Notes: generated by a model not told the origin, from the letters alone. A DNA stretch of 64,000 bases from Candidatus Krumholzibacteriia bacterium (GCA_035649275.1 DASRJW010000150.1:5698-69697); one strand, 5' to 3'; positions 8,972-18,066 are shown, counted from the first letter of the stretch. Translations and numbers: made by a program.

Positions 8972-9766
8972 TCACACCGCGATGGGGGCTTTGATCGCCT
9001 CGTGGCAGTGGTAGTCGCGGATCTCGATGTCTTCGAAGCGGAAAGCGTCGATCTCCCGCACCGCCGGGTTGAGCCACAGCTTCGGGGCCGGGAAAGGGGT
9101 CCGCGACAGCTGCAGGTCTGCCTGCTCCACGTGGCTCTTGTACAGGTGCACGTCGCCCAGGGTGTGGATGAACTCCCCCGGGCGGTAGCCGGTCACCTGG
9201 GCCACCATGGAGGTGAGCAACGCATAGGAAGCGATGTTGAAGGGGAGGCCGAGGAAGACGTCGGCGCTGCGCTGGTAGAGCTGGCAGGAGAGGCGCCCAT
9301 CGGCGACGTAGAACTGGAAGAGCACGTGACAGGGCGGCAGCGCCATGCGCTCGAGATCACCGACGTTCCAGGCACTCACCAGGTGCCGGCGTGAATCCGG
9401 ATCCGTCCGCAGCCGCGAGAGGACCTGCGCCAGCTGGTCTACCTTGCCGCCGTCCAGCGTCCGCCACGACCGCCACTGCGCTCCGTAGATCGGCCCGAGG
9501 TCGCCGTCCGCTCTCGCCCACTCGTCCCAGATGCGTACGCCCTCTGCCTGCAGCGCGCGCACGTTGGTCTCGCCGCGTAGGAACCAGAGGAGCTCGTGGA
9601 TGATGGAGCGGAAGTGCAGCTTCTTCGTCGTCACCGCCGGGAAGCCCCGCTCCAGGTCGAAGCGCAGTTGCCAGCCGAAGAGACTGGTTGTCCCCACCCC
9701 AGTGCGGTCCTGTTTGGGGATGCCTTCGTGGCGCACACGGCGCAGCAGCTCGAGGTACGGCCCCAC
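8972..9766 (-). CDS. thyA: Thymidylate synthase
   Basis: Converts dUMP and methylene-tetrahydrofolate to dTMP and dihydrofolate. Starting at GTG 9766 gives 264 residues, beginning [10 protein letters not shown], matching the usual ThyA N-terminus. AGAGAGG lies about 6 bases upstream, so this start is preferred over a TTG seven codons earlier. Motifs are DRTGVGT, the catalytic cysteine in [11 protein letters not shown] (Cys146 in this numbering), [17 protein letters not shown] and HIYK-like HLYKSH. It heads the thyA-folA-merR-erpA-udp string. A 520-base spacer containing two inverted repeats lies upstream. Confidence 0.95.
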   Translation of the reverse strand: MGPYLELLRRVRHEGIPKQDRTGVGTTSLFGWQLRFDLERGFPAVTTKKLHFRSIIHELLWFLRGETNVRALQAEGVRIWDEWARADGDLGPIYGAQWRSWRTLDGGKVDQLAQVLSRLRTDPDSRRHLVSAWNVGDLERMALPPCHVLFQFYVADGRLSCQLYQRSADVFLGLPFNIASYALLTSMVAQVTGYRPGEFIHTLGDVHLYKSHVEQADLQLSRTPFPAPKLWLNPAVREIDAFRFEDIEIRDYHCHEAIKAPIAV

Positions 9767-9889
9767 GTGCAGCCTCTCTGATTGCAAAGGGTTGCAGCGA
9801 CGCTCCGGGCTGGAGTGTGGCAGCCGTCGGAGGCAGCGTCAAGCCGGTGGGATGTGATGGGGAATGGGGAGCGGATCCTTCACGGGGCC

Positions 9890-9944
9890 CGAATGGGGCC
9901 GGCGCCGGAGTCTACCTAGTGGTTGTGCCGGCCGGCCCCATTCG
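9890..9944 (-). repeat. 14-bp perfect inverted repeat upstream of thyA
   Basis: Arms at 9890-9903 and 9931-9944 are exact reverse complements. On the minus strand the hairpin would lie about 125 bases before the thyA start, within a possible 5' leader. Confidence 0.6.
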
Positions 9945-9984
9945 TCGCTGCACCGCGGAGAGCGCAGGATCGCGGTGCGGAGCC

Positions 9985-10024
9985 GCGAGGTCAGGGGTGC
10001 GTGGGGAAGGCGGTCTGACCTCGC
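9985..10024 (-). repeat. 10-bp perfect inverted repeat in the spacer upstream of thyA
   Basis: Arms GCGAGGTCAG at 9985-9994 and its exact complement at 10015-10024. It lies some 265 bases after the regulator gene stop and lacks a T-rich tail on the minus strand, so it looks more like a structured or operator element than a terminator. Confidence 0.5.
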
Positions 10025-10288
10025 ACAGCTCTCTTTTCTCCCCCCTCGACTGCTGCTGACGGGGAGCATCGTAGCTGTGCGCGAGTTTCTATGGAGTCGG
10101 GCGTTCTGCCGTTTCTCGCCTCGGAGAGATCCTCAAGATGTGATCAGGAAGCACCTGATCCCACGGTCAGGGGGGAGGAGGAAAGCCGCGGAAGTCGGCC
10201 CCCGTCGCGGGCCTCGAGCGGAGCGCCGGAACGCACTGAAGCGGACCTCAGCGAGGGCGCGCCCGCAGGTGGGCCACGCCGACGGCCT

Positions 10289-10975
10289 TCAGATCGGCTC
10301 CATGAACCAGGTCGCCGAGAAGCGCACCAGCTCGCGCCCCGATTCCAAGCCCAGCTTGGTCTTGATGTGATCCAAGTGGGTCTCGATGGTCTTGACGCTG
10401 AGACAGAGCTGCTCCGCCACTTCGCGGGTCGACAGCCCCCGCCCCACCAGCTGGAAGACCTCCATCTCGCGATCGGTCAGCACCTCGAGGGGGGACGTGG
10501 TTTGCACCGTACCGTTCTCCCCCACCAGCCGATGCAGGAGCCGCTCCTTCATGCGGGTGCTCAGGTAGATCTCCCCACGGAGCACCTGCCGGATGGCCTC
10601 GACGATGCGCTCGGTGGCTTCGTGCTTCATGACGTACCCCATGGCGCCGGCGCGCAGCGCCCGCTCGGCGTGCAGGGATTCGTCGTGCATCGACAGCACC
10701 AGGATGGGCAGGTCCGCGACCCAATGGCGCATGTCCTTGATCAAACCCAAGCCGCCCCCGCCCCCGGCCAGCGTCAGGTCCACCACCACCACGTCCGGGC
10801 GACTGGTGCGGAGCACCTCGATCGCTTCCGCCGCCGTGGCCGCCTCGGCGTGCACGATGAAATCTTCCTCCCCACCGATGAGCTGGGCGATTCCGCGCCG
10901 GACGATGGGATGGTCGTCGACGATGAGCACCTTCCAGCGTCGCCCGTTGGGTTCAAGACGTCCTCGGACGGTCAC
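10289..10975 (-). CDS. NarL/FixJ-type response regulator (REC-LuxR HTH)
   Basis: 228 residues: a receiver domain (VLIVDDHPIVRRGI at about 16-29, phospho-acceptor Asp in VVVVDLTLAG, conserved Lys in GYVMKHEA) and a C-terminal LuxR-type helix-turn-helix (LTDREMEVFQLVGRGLSTRE, then SVKTIETHLDHI). GTG 10975 has GGGAG upstream. The gene overlaps the 3' end of the adjacent GAF-PAS kinase gene by 23 bases, so the two are almost certainly a cognate pair made from one message. Targets are unknown; repeated sites between the two divergent kinase genes are candidates. Confidence 0.9.
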   Translation of the reverse strand: MTVRGRLEPNGRRWKVLIVDDHPIVRRGIAQLIGGEEDFIVHAEAATAAEAIEVLRTSRPDVVVVDLTLAGGGGGLGLIKDMRHWVADLPILVLSMHDESLHAERALRAGAMGYVMKHEATERIVEAIRQVLRGEIYLSTRMKERLLHRLVGENGTVQTTSPLEVLTDREMEVFQLVGRGLSTREVAEQLCLSVKTIETHLDHIKTKLGLESGRELVRFSATWFMEPI

Positions 10976-12581
10976 CGCTCACTCCCTTCACGCTGCAACG
11001 GACGACGGTACCGCCGCCGTCCCCACCATGGATTTCCAAGCTGCCACCGATGAGACCGGCCCGTTGGCGCATGGTGTGCAAGCCGAGGCCACCGGCGCCG
11101 GGCGCAGGAGGGAAGCCGCGACCGTCGTCGGCGACCTCCAAGACGATCTGCTCCGTGTCGGCGCGTAGTGCGAGGCGCACGTGCCGCGCCTGGCCGTGAC
11201 GAAGCGCGTTGTTGATCGCCTCCTGGGCGATGCGATACAGGTGCGTGGCGAAGATGCTGTCGTGGATGGGCACCGCTTTCGGGCAATCGAAGCTACAGAG
11301 GAGGCCGAGGCGGCTGGTGGCGCTCGCGAGGTCCGCCAACGCCGCGGTGAGACCGTTCGTCTGCACCTCCACGGGGAAGAGACCCTTGGCGATCCGGCGC
11401 ACCTGCTCCAGCACTTGTTTGGCGCCGGCGGTGATGAACGCGGCCTCGCTCGTCAACGCCGAACCCTGCGCCGCGAGCTTCGACTCCAAGCTCTTGGCCA
11501 GGAGCGACAATCCGGTCAGCTCGCCGCCCAGACCATCGTGCAATTCCTGTCCCAACTTCTGCTCTTCGCGCCAGACCGACTCGGAAAGCTGGCGTTCCAG
11601 CTGTTTGCGCCGCGAGATATCGCGGATCGCCGCCGTCACCACCAGGCCGTTCTCCATCTGCAAGGGACTCAAGCTGATCTCGGCGGGGAACTCGCTGCCG
11701 TCCCGCCGGCGGGCGTAGAGGTTGAGCCCTGCCCCCATCGGCCGGAAGCGCGGATCGGCCTCGAAGCTCTGTCGATGTTCTGTGTGCAGCCCGCGTTTCT
11801 CTTCCGGCACCAGGAAATCCACCGCTTGCCCGAGCAACTCCGTTCGCGAATAACCGAACATGCGCTCCGTTTGCGCGTTGACCATGACGATGCGCCCGTC
11901 TCGTCCGACCATGACCATCGCGTCCGGTGCCGATTCGAGGAGACTCCGGAACATCTCCTCCGCCCGACGGCGCTCGATCACCTGTCCGAGCTGCGTGCCG
12001 ATGACGGCCATCGCCTCGAGAAACGGCTCCTCCGCTTCCATCCCTTCGTGGGTGAAGCACTCGAGCACCGCCACGATATCGTTGGCACCGCGGAGCGGGA
12101 AGGCAAAACCGGTGTGTAGACCCGAAGCGCGCGCCGCCTCTCGCCGTAGGAATTCGGGCCGCTCCTGCAGCTCCGACCACCAGAGCGGTCGCTGCTCCGA
12201 GACCACACGGCCCGCGAGGCTGAGGCCGGGCCGCCCGCGGGTGCCCATGGTCGCGGCGACGAAAGCGCTACAGCGCGACGGATCGGTGAGTTGCCAAACA
12301 TCCAACGGGATCAGATCGCGCGTCGTCCCGTCCAGACGCCAGGCGTGGCCTACGGGCCAGCCGGTGTAGGCGCAGAGGCGCTCCACCACCGCTCGCAGCA
12401 GGGCCTCGTTGGAGTCCGCCGCACTGGCAGCGAGGGTCACGTCGTGCAGGAGACGTAGCAGGTCCAAGTTCATCGTTGGTACGAGCTGCACGACGTCGTC
12501 CTGCGTTTCCCGCTTGGCAGTCACCTTGTCCTCCGCTCCGGCGCCTCGTGACCAGAACATCTCGACCTTCCCGACTCGCAT
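10953..12581 (-). CDS. GAF-PAS sensor histidine kinase, NarX/DegS-type
   Basis: 542 residues with no membrane segment, so probably a cytosolic sensor. Order: GAF-like domain (about 45-205), PAS domain (about 210-330, SAPDAMVMVGRDGRIVMVN), HisKA_3 dimerisation domain with the phospho-acceptor His in LGQELHDGLGG, and a HATPase_c domain (LYRIAQEAINNALRHG, DDGRGF, GGLGLHTMRQRAGLIGG). Partner of the LuxR-type regulator that overlaps its 3' end. ATG 12581 lacks a ribosome-binding site. ATG 12560, seven codons in, has GGAAGG and may be the true start. Its DHp segment resembles that of the divergent MASE1 kinase, suggesting duplication. Confidence 0.88.
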   Translation of the reverse strand: MRVGKVEMFWSRGAGAEDKVTAKRETQDDVVQLVPTMNLDLLRLLHDVTLAASAADSNEALLRAVVERLCAYTGWPVGHAWRLDGTTRDLIPLDVWQLTDPSRCSAFVAATMGTRGRPGLSLAGRVVSEQRPLWWSELQERPEFLRREAARASGLHTGFAFPLRGANDIVAVLECFTHEGMEAEEPFLEAMAVIGTQLGQVIERRRAEEMFRSLLESAPDAMVMVGRDGRIVMVNAQTERMFGYSRTELLGQAVDFLVPEEKRGLHTEHRQSFEADPRFRPMGAGLNLYARRRDGSEFPAEISLSPLQMENGLVVTAAIRDISRRKQLERQLSESVWREEQKLGQELHDGLGGELTGLSLLAKSLESKLAAQGSALTSEAAFITAGAKQVLEQVRRIAKGLFPVEVQTNGLTAALADLASATSRLGLLCSFDCPKAVPIHDSIFATHLYRIAQEAINNALRHGQARHVRLALRADTEQIVLEVADDGRGFPPAPGAGGLGLHTMRQRAGLIGGSLEIHGGDGGGTVVRCSVKGVSGDRPRTS

Positions 12582-13087
12582 TCATGCGAGACCGGTGGCC
12601 AATGCCAAGCCCCCCTAGGTGTCGTCGCGTGGCGGAGTTCCCAGAGCATAACACTTGTGAGCCAGGAACTTGCACGCGAAAACAGCCCTCGTTAGGGGTT
12701 CTCCGGGTCACTCGCCTAGGGGTTTACCTGATGCCTATTCCAGGGCCTCCCTGGCGTCTCCACCCGGAAGTTCCCCGCTGTTAAGGGAGGGTGAAGACCG
12801 GAGAGAATGGGTTGCATCCGGGGCGAAACAGCAGTTAAAAGAGCCCAGCGACGCCGGGAGGCCTTCCATGGTACGTGGCCCGCGCAAGCCCTCGGCATCC
12901 CCCGCCGCGGCGCGGATCGTGCGAGAGGGGGGATTCCACCAGCGATCCGCACACAGGCCGGGCTCGGCCCGGCACTTCGTTCGAACGTGCATTCCCACCT
13001 GGCGTGACTCTGCACCCGATCGGGGGGCTCCTCTGTACGGCGACTCCTGGAGTCGTCGCGTGCCCCCCTCTCGCATTCTCTGGCGAC
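12582..13087. other. Divergent intergenic region between two NarL-type kinase genes
   Basis: About 506 bases with no supported gene. It carries two imperfect direct repeats of the form YTAGGGGTTNNCC (12692-12704 and 12716-12728), 24 bases apart, and a related inverted CCCCCTAGG at about 12611-12619. Their reverse complement, AACCCCTA, resembles NarL-type heptamers. Promoters for both kinase genes should lie here, but no clear -35/-10 pair was recognised. Confidence 0.55.
12692..12728. promoter_or_regulatory. Paired YTAGGGGTTNNCC direct repeats, candidate response-regulator site
   Basis: TTAGGGGTTCTCC and CTAGGGGTTTACC lie 24 bases apart, about two and a quarter helical turns, midway between the divergent kinase genes. 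Binding by the neighbouring LuxR-type regulator is inference from position and resemblance to NarL heptamers. Confidence 0.4.
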
Positions 13088-15016
13088 ATGCATCGACGTG
13101 CTTGGCTCCATGACGGCGGCTGGATCGTCGCCCTTGCGCTCGTCTACCTCCTGACCGCGCGGCTCGGGCTGAGCCTCGCTTTCCTGCACCGCAGTGCCAG
13201 CCCGGTGTGGCCGCCGACGGGCATCGCCCTCGCGGCGCTCCTCCTCCGCGGTCTGCGCCTGTGGCCGGGCATCACCCTGGGCGCACTCGCGGCGAACCTG
13301 CTCACCTCGGGGAACTGGCCCACGTCGCTGGGGATCGCCGCTGGCAACACGCTCGAAGCCGTGGTGGGAGCGCTCCTCGTCGGTCGCTACGCTCGAGGCG
13401 CGCGCGCCCTCGAACGGCCGCGTGACTTCTTCCGCTACGTCGGTCTCGGGGCTCTCGTCAGCCCCTTGCTGAGCGCCAGCATCGGCGTTACCAGCCTCTG
13501 CCTGGGCGGGCTGGCTGCCTGGTCGAGCTTCGCGCCCATCGCTTCGACCTGGTGGCTCGGCGATGCGGTCGGCGCCCTCGTGGTGGGACCGCCGTTCCTC
13601 GTTTTCCGGGGTTGGCGCCCGCGTCTCGGCGCGGGAGTGTCGCTCCGGGCCGCCGCGCTCTCGTGTCTCGCCCTTCTCATCGCCTTTCTCGTTTTCTGGG
13701 GCCTCGTTCCGGGAGCAGGGCGCACCGCGCCCCTCGCTTTCCTCTGCATCCCCTTCTTGGTGTGGGCCGCGTTCCGCTTCGAGCAACGCGGCGCTGCCCT
13801 CCTCGGCCTCGCTCTCACCGCCATTGCGGTGAGCGGCACGGTGCGAGGCTACGGGCCCTTCGTCCGGCAGGCGCAGAACACCTCTCTCTTCATCCTGCAG
13901 GCCTTCCTCGGCACCGTGATGGTCATGGCGCTCGCGCTCGCCGCCGTCGTCTCCGAGCGCCGGCGCGTCGGCGAGGCCTTGCGCGCCCGCGCGCAAGCCC
14001 AGCTGAGCGCGACCGAACACAACCTGACCAAGGCGCAGGCTCTGGCACACCTCGGGTCCTGGGCCTGGGACATCGACAGCGACCGCGTGCAGTGGTCCGA
14101 CGAGCTCTACCGCATCTACGGTCTCGAGCCCGGATCTCTCGCCTTGAGCTACGACGCCTACCTCTCCCGCGTGCACCCGGAGGACCGCGATCTCGTCGCC
14201 TCCGCCATCGATCGGGCCCGTCATACCGGCGAAGCATTCGGCTTCGAGGACCGCATCGTCCGGCCCGACGGCTCGGCGCGCTGGCTCCACTGCCTGGGAG
14301 AAGTCGTGCAGCGGGACGGCAGAGCGGTGGCGATGCACGGCACGGCGCGGGACATCACCGAGCACAAGGTGATGGAGCTCGAGCGCCGCCGGCTCGAGCT
14401 CGAGCTCCTGGAGGTGAGCCACCGCGAGCAGCTCCGGCTCGGGCAGGACCTGCACGACGACCTGGGCCAGCTCCTTACCGGCGTCTCTTTCCTGGCCAAG
14501 ACGCTGGAGAAGAAGCTCGCCGCCCTCGCCCTTGCCGAGGCCGGGGCCATGGGAGAGATTCTCTCTCTCCTCGATCTCGCCATGACCAAGACGCGCAGTC
14601 TTGCCCGGGGGCTACCGGAGGCGGTCGTGCTCGGCGAGGGGTTGCCGAGCGCGCTGCAGGATCTCGCCGCCGACACGGAGAGGCGCTTCAACGTCGCCTG
14701 TGTCTTCACCGGTGATCACTTCGACCATCACTGCGGCCGCCACGTCACGATGCATCTGTACCGCATCGCGCAGGAAGCCACGAGCAACGCCGTGCGCCAT
14801 GGCAAAGCAGCGCGGATCGCGATCAACCTCGCCGCCGTCTACTCCGGTCTCACCCTCGCCATCCAGGACGACGGCGTCGGCTTCGACCCCGACGGGAACA
14901 CCGAGGGCCTGGGGCTCCGCCTCATGCGCTACCGCGCCGAGCTCCTCGGCGGTCAACTGCAGGTCCAGAGCGCTCCGGGCGAAACCACCGTCCGCTGCTC
15001 GATCAGTTCGCTATGA
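13088..15016 (+). CDS. MASE1-PAS sensor histidine kinase, NarX/DegS-type
   Basis: 642 residues from ATG 13088. The upstream open frame lacks coding character, so this start at the first hydrophobic domain was chosen. About eight membrane segments form a MASE1 sensor domain (residues about 1-290). A PAS domain follows (about 335-430, with W-D-I-D-S-D and the D-G-S-x-R-W-L motif), then HisKA_3 with His456 in LGQDLHDDLGQ and HATPase_c (LYRIAQEATSNAVRHG, DDGVGFD, GLGLRLMRYRAELLGG). No regulator gene is adjacent downstream; the LuxR-type regulator across the divergent promoter is the likely partner. The HAD gene follows after 9 bases. Confidence 0.87.
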   Translation: MHRRAWLHDGGWIVALALVYLLTARLGLSLAFLHRSASPVWPPTGIALAALLLRGLRLWPGITLGALAANLLTSGNWPTSLGIAAGNTLEAVVGALLVGRYARGARALERPRDFFRYVGLGALVSPLLSASIGVTSLCLGGLAAWSSFAPIASTWWLGDAVGALVVGPPFLVFRGWRPRLGAGVSLRAAALSCLALLIAFLVFWGLVPGAGRTAPLAFLCIPFLVWAAFRFEQRGAALLGLALTAIAVSGTVRGYGPFVRQAQNTSLFILQAFLGTVMVMALALAAVVSERRRVGEALRARAQAQLSATEHNLTKAQALAHLGSWAWDIDSDRVQWSDELYRIYGLEPGSLALSYDAYLSRVHPEDRDLVASAIDRARHTGEAFGFEDRIVRPDGSARWLHCLGEVVQRDGRAVAMHGTARDITEHKVMELERRRLELELLEVSHREQLRLGQDLHDDLGQLLTGVSFLAKTLEKKLAALALAEAGAMGEILSLLDLAMTKTRSLARGLPEAVVLGEGLPSALQDLAADTERRFNVACVFTGDHFDHHCGRHVTMHLYRIAQEATSNAVRHGKAARIAINLAAVYSGLTLAIQDDGVGFDPDGNTEGLGLRLMRYRAELLGGQLQVQSAPGETTVRCSISSL

Positions 15017-15017
15017 T
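15010..15017 (+). promoter_or_regulatory. GCTATGAT box overlapping the kinase stop codon
   Basis: The box includes the TGA stop of the MASE1 kinase gene and ends 8 bases before the HAD ATG. If it is a -10 element, transcription would start almost at that ATG, giving a nearly leaderless message. Confidence 0.3.
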
Positions 15018-15025
15018 CCCGAGGT

Positions 15026-15745
15026 ATGGACCGGCGCCTGACCCACGTCTTCTTCGACGTGACCCACACCTTGCTCGACGTTCGCGGTTCGGTGGGTGAG
15101 ATCTACGCTCGCTGCGCGGCTCGGCACGGCTTGCAGGTCGAGCCCGGGTTGGTGGAACGCAGCTTCCAGGAGGCCATCGCCGGGATCCCGCAGCCTGTCG
15201 CCCCAGGTCTCGCCGAGGCGGAGATCCAAGCCCGCGAGCGCGGCTGGTGGCACGAGGTGGCGCGCCGCTCGCTCGCGCCTTTCGGACCCTTTCCTGATTT
15301 CGAGGCTTTCTTCGCCGAGGTCTTCGAAGCCTTCCGCCACCGCGATGCCTGGGTGCTCCTGCCGGGAGTCGCCGAGGCCCTGCGGCTCTTCCGCACCCGG
15401 GGTCTACGTCTCGGCATCATCTCGGACATCGATTCGCGGCTGTTCGACGTGCTCGCCGCCTTCGGCCTCGAAGCGACCTTCGACGTCGTCTGCCTCTCGT
15501 TCCGCTGCGGCTACCAGAAGCCCGATGTGCGCCTGTTCCACGCGGCTCTCGGCCTCGCCGGTGTCCCGGCGGCGCAGGCCGCGCACGTCGGCGACAGCCT
15601 GCGCTCGGACGTGCAAGGGGCGCTCGGCGCCGGCATGCACGCCATCCATCTGGATACAACCCGAGACGGCGGCGCGCCCTCCGGCGCCCACGTGGTGCAC
15701 CGCTGGTCCGATCTGCCGGCCCTCCTCGAGCGCCTCGGCCGCTGA
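15026..15745 (+). CDS. HAD-superfamily hydrolase (HDHD3-like)
   Basis: 239 residues, a cytosolic phosphatase-type HAD enzyme with a helical cap (about 15-100). Motif I is FFDVTHTLLD, motif II IISDID, motif III in CGYQKPD, and motif IV HVGDSLRSDVQGA. In motif I the residue two after the nucleophile Asp is Thr instead of the common Asp, as also happens in P-type ATPases; HDHD3-like proteins likewise deviate there. Substrate is unknown. It begins 9 bases after the MASE1 kinase gene with a poorly spaced GAGG, so it may be translated by coupling or from a near-leaderless transcript. Confidence 0.8.
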   Translation: MDRRLTHVFFDVTHTLLDVRGSVGEIYARCAARHGLQVEPGLVERSFQEAIAGIPQPVAPGLAEAEIQARERGWWHEVARRSLAPFGPFPDFEAFFAEVFEAFRHRDAWVLLPGVAEALRLFRTRGLRLGIISDIDSRLFDVLAAFGLEATFDVVCLSFRCGYQKPDVRLFHAALGLAGVPAAQAAHVGDSLRSDVQGALGAGMHAIHLDTTRDGGAPSGAHVVHRWSDLPALLERLGR

Positions 15746-17863
15746 TCAGGGCGCCGCCGCGGCCGGCGTCGCGAGCGTCATGTGCAGCCGGTCCATGGCG
15801 AAGCCATAGAGGTCGGCGTTCTCCTCGATCTGCTTCGCGGTCGGCTTGCCTCCGCCATGCCCCGCCTTGGTCTCCACCCGGAGCAGGATCGGATGGTCCG
15901 AGACGTTGCAGGCTTGCACCGCGGCGGCGAATTTCTTGGCGTGCGCCGGGTACACCCGCGTGTCCGTGTCCGCCGTGGTGATCAGCATGGGAGGGAACTT
16001 CGTTCCCGGCCGCACGTTGTGCACCGGCGAATAGGCATAGAGGAAGCGGAAGTGCTCCGCATTCTTCGGATCGCCGTATTCCGGCACCCAGTAGGAGCCG
16101 ATCGTCCACAGCTGATAGCGCAGCATGTCGGTCACGGGCACGCGGGAGATGACGGCGCCGTAGAGATCCGGCCGCTGCAGGGCGCAAGCCGCGGTGAGGA
16201 GACCGCCGTTGCTGCCACCCTCGATGGCGAGGCGCGACGTGCGCGTGTAGTCGTTGGCCACCAGCCACTCGGCGGCGGCGATGAAATCGTCGAAGACGTT
16301 CTGCTTCTTCTCCAGCATGCCAGCCTTGTGCCACTCCTCACCGAACTCGCCGCCGCCGCGCAGGTTCGGCAGGGCGAAGACGCCGCCCTGCTCCAGCCAG
16401 AAGAGGCGCGAGGTGGAGAAGTTCGGCGTACGGCTGATGTTGAAGCCACCGTAGCCGGTGAGCCAGACGGGGTTGTTGCCGTCCAGCATCAGGCCGCGCT
16501 TGTGCACCAGGAACATCGGGACCTTGGTGCCGTCCTTCGACTCGTAGAACACCTGCCGGGTCACGAACGGCGCCGGGTCGAAGCGCATCTCCGCCTTCTG
16601 ATAGAGGGAGAGCTTGCCCGTCGCGAGATCCAGGCGATAGTTCTGCGTCGGGAAGAGGAAGGAGCTAAAGCCGACGAAGCAGTCCGGGTCCTCGGGCCTG
16701 CCGCTCACCCCGGTGACGGCGCCGAGAGTCGGCATCTCCACTTCCTGCTGCAAGGCGCCGTCCAGGCCGTAGATGCGCAAGCGGTGGTAAGCATTGTGCA
16801 TGCTCGACACCACGAGCTGCCGCTGCACCAAGCGGGAGGTGCTGATGACGTCGCTCACGTGCTCCGGGACCACCGTCTTCGGCTCGCGGCTCGGTGCTTC
16901 CATGTCCACCACCACGATGCGCCGCCGCGGCGCTCCCAGGTCGGTCTCGAAGAAGAGCTTGCTGCCGCTCGCTTCGATGAACTCGAACTCGGCAGTGAAG
17001 CCGGCGAAGAGCGGCGCGAGCGAAGACGACTTGGCCTGCAGATCCTGGACGAAGATCTCGTCCTTGCCAGCGCTCCCCTTCCACACCTGCACCACGAGCC
17101 AGCGGCCACCGTGGCTCACGTCGGGGCTGAAGCCGAGATCCCCGTCTTCCGGCCGTTCGTAGACCAGGCGGTCCTTGCTCTGCGCCTGCCCCAGGACATG
17201 GAAGTAGACCTTCTGGAAGTGTTCTTCCTTCTCGGGATAGCGACAGTAGAAGAAGCCGCTCTTGTCTCCGGCCCAGGCGATCTCGGTAAAGCGCACGCGC
17301 TCCAGCTTGTCGGCGCGATCCTTCCCCGAGGCCACGTCGCGGACGTGGAGCACCTGCCAGTCGCTGCCGCTCTGACTGAGGCCGTACGCCAGAAGGGCGC
17401 CGTCATCGCTGGTCTCCGAGGCGCCGAGGGAGATGGTGCCGTCGGCGCTCAGCGCGTTGGGATCGAGGAGGACTTCGAGCTTCCCGTCCAGGCCCTTCCG
17501 CTTGTAGAGCACCGATTGGTTCTGCAAGCCGTCGTTCTTGGAGGCGAAGACCCAGTTGCCTTCCTTTGTCGGCAGGCCATAGCGCGGGTAGTCCTGCAGC
17601 TCGGTCAAGCGGCGCACCATGGCCTCCCGGGCGGGCAAGCCGTCGAGATAGGTCCGGGTCACCTGATTCTGTGACTCCCCCCACTGCTGCACTTCCGGGT
17701 CGTCCACGTTCTCGAGCCAGCGGTACGGGTCGGCGACGCTGGTGCCGAAGAAATCGTCGACCTGGTCGACCTTGCGGGTCTCGACGGGTTTTGCGGCGAG
17801 CGCCGGCAAGGCCATGGCGACGAGGCAGGCGCCGAGAAGGAAGAACAAGCGTGCTTTCTTCAT
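15746..17863 (-). CDS. Prolyl oligopeptidase family serine peptidase (S9A), exported
   Basis: 705 residues from ATG 17863, with GGAGG upstream. A signal peptide follows (MKKARLFFLLGACLVA, cleavage near ALA-AKP), so the enzyme is periplasmic or secreted. The N-terminal seven-bladed propeller region (about 70-420) begins with DPYRWLEN. The C-terminal alpha/beta hydrolase has the nucleophile Ser in EGGSNGGLL, the acidic residue near TADTDTRV and the catalytic His in KAGHGGGK. It cleaves short peptides after proline. The gene converges with the HAD gene (end to end) and is divergent from NDH-2, sharing a 203-base promoter region. Confidence 0.92.
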   Translation of the reverse strand: MKKARLFFLLGACLVAMALPALAAKPVETRKVDQVDDFFGTSVADPYRWLENVDDPEVQQWGESQNQVTRTYLDGLPAREAMVRRLTELQDYPRYGLPTKEGNWVFASKNDGLQNQSVLYKRKGLDGKLEVLLDPNALSADGTISLGASETSDDGALLAYGLSQSGSDWQVLHVRDVASGKDRADKLERVRFTEIAWAGDKSGFFYCRYPEKEEHFQKVYFHVLGQAQSKDRLVYERPEDGDLGFSPDVSHGGRWLVVQVWKGSAGKDEIFVQDLQAKSSSLAPLFAGFTAEFEFIEASGSKLFFETDLGAPRRRIVVVDMEAPSREPKTVVPEHVSDVISTSRLVQRQLVVSSMHNAYHRLRIYGLDGALQQEVEMPTLGAVTGVSGRPEDPDCFVGFSSFLFPTQNYRLDLATGKLSLYQKAEMRFDPAPFVTRQVFYESKDGTKVPMFLVHKRGLMLDGNNPVWLTGYGGFNISRTPNFSTSRLFWLEQGGVFALPNLRGGGEFGEEWHKAGMLEKKQNVFDDFIAAAEWLVANDYTRTSRLAIEGGSNGGLLTAACALQRPDLYGAVISRVPVTDMLRYQLWTIGSYWVPEYGDPKNAEHFRFLYAYSPVHNVRPGTKFPPMLITTADTDTRVYPAHAKKFAAAVQACNVSDHPILLRVETKAGHGGGKPTAKQIEENADLYGFAMDRLHMTLATPAAAAP

Positions 17864-18031
17864 CACCAAGACCCTCCTGTGGGGCTCCCCTGGGGTCAAG
17901 CCGTGCGGCCGGCCCCGGTTCCGGTCTGTTGCATGCGGACGAGTATGTTACACCCGAAGAGCACCAATCGGGAGAGCCAGCGCACCGCTGGCGCTGCCAC
18001 CGGGCCGCCCCCTCACCGCTGCCTCGGGCCA

Positions 18032-18065
18032 TATCTTCCCGCTGTCCCGGGACGTATCTTCCCGC
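18032..18065 (+). repeat. Direct repeat TATCTTCCCGC just upstream of NDH-2
   Basis: An 11-base direct repeat (18032-18042 and 18055-18065), 23 bases apart and ending at the GTG start. It could be an operator or a small duplication. Confidence 0.4.
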
Positions 18066-18066
18066 C

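Larger units (their letters stand above)
9767..10288. other. Intergenic spacer with two strong inverted repeats upstream of thyA
   Basis: About 520 bases without a convincing gene, between the 3' end of the LuxR-type regulator and thyA, both on the minus strand. It holds a perfect 14-bp inverted repeat (9890-9903 with 9931-9944, loop 27) and a perfect 10-bp one (9985-9994 with 10015-10024, loop 20). Either could be a terminator for the regulator gene, an attenuator for thyA or an operator. Short open frames here look like chance GC-rich frames. Confidence 0.6.
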
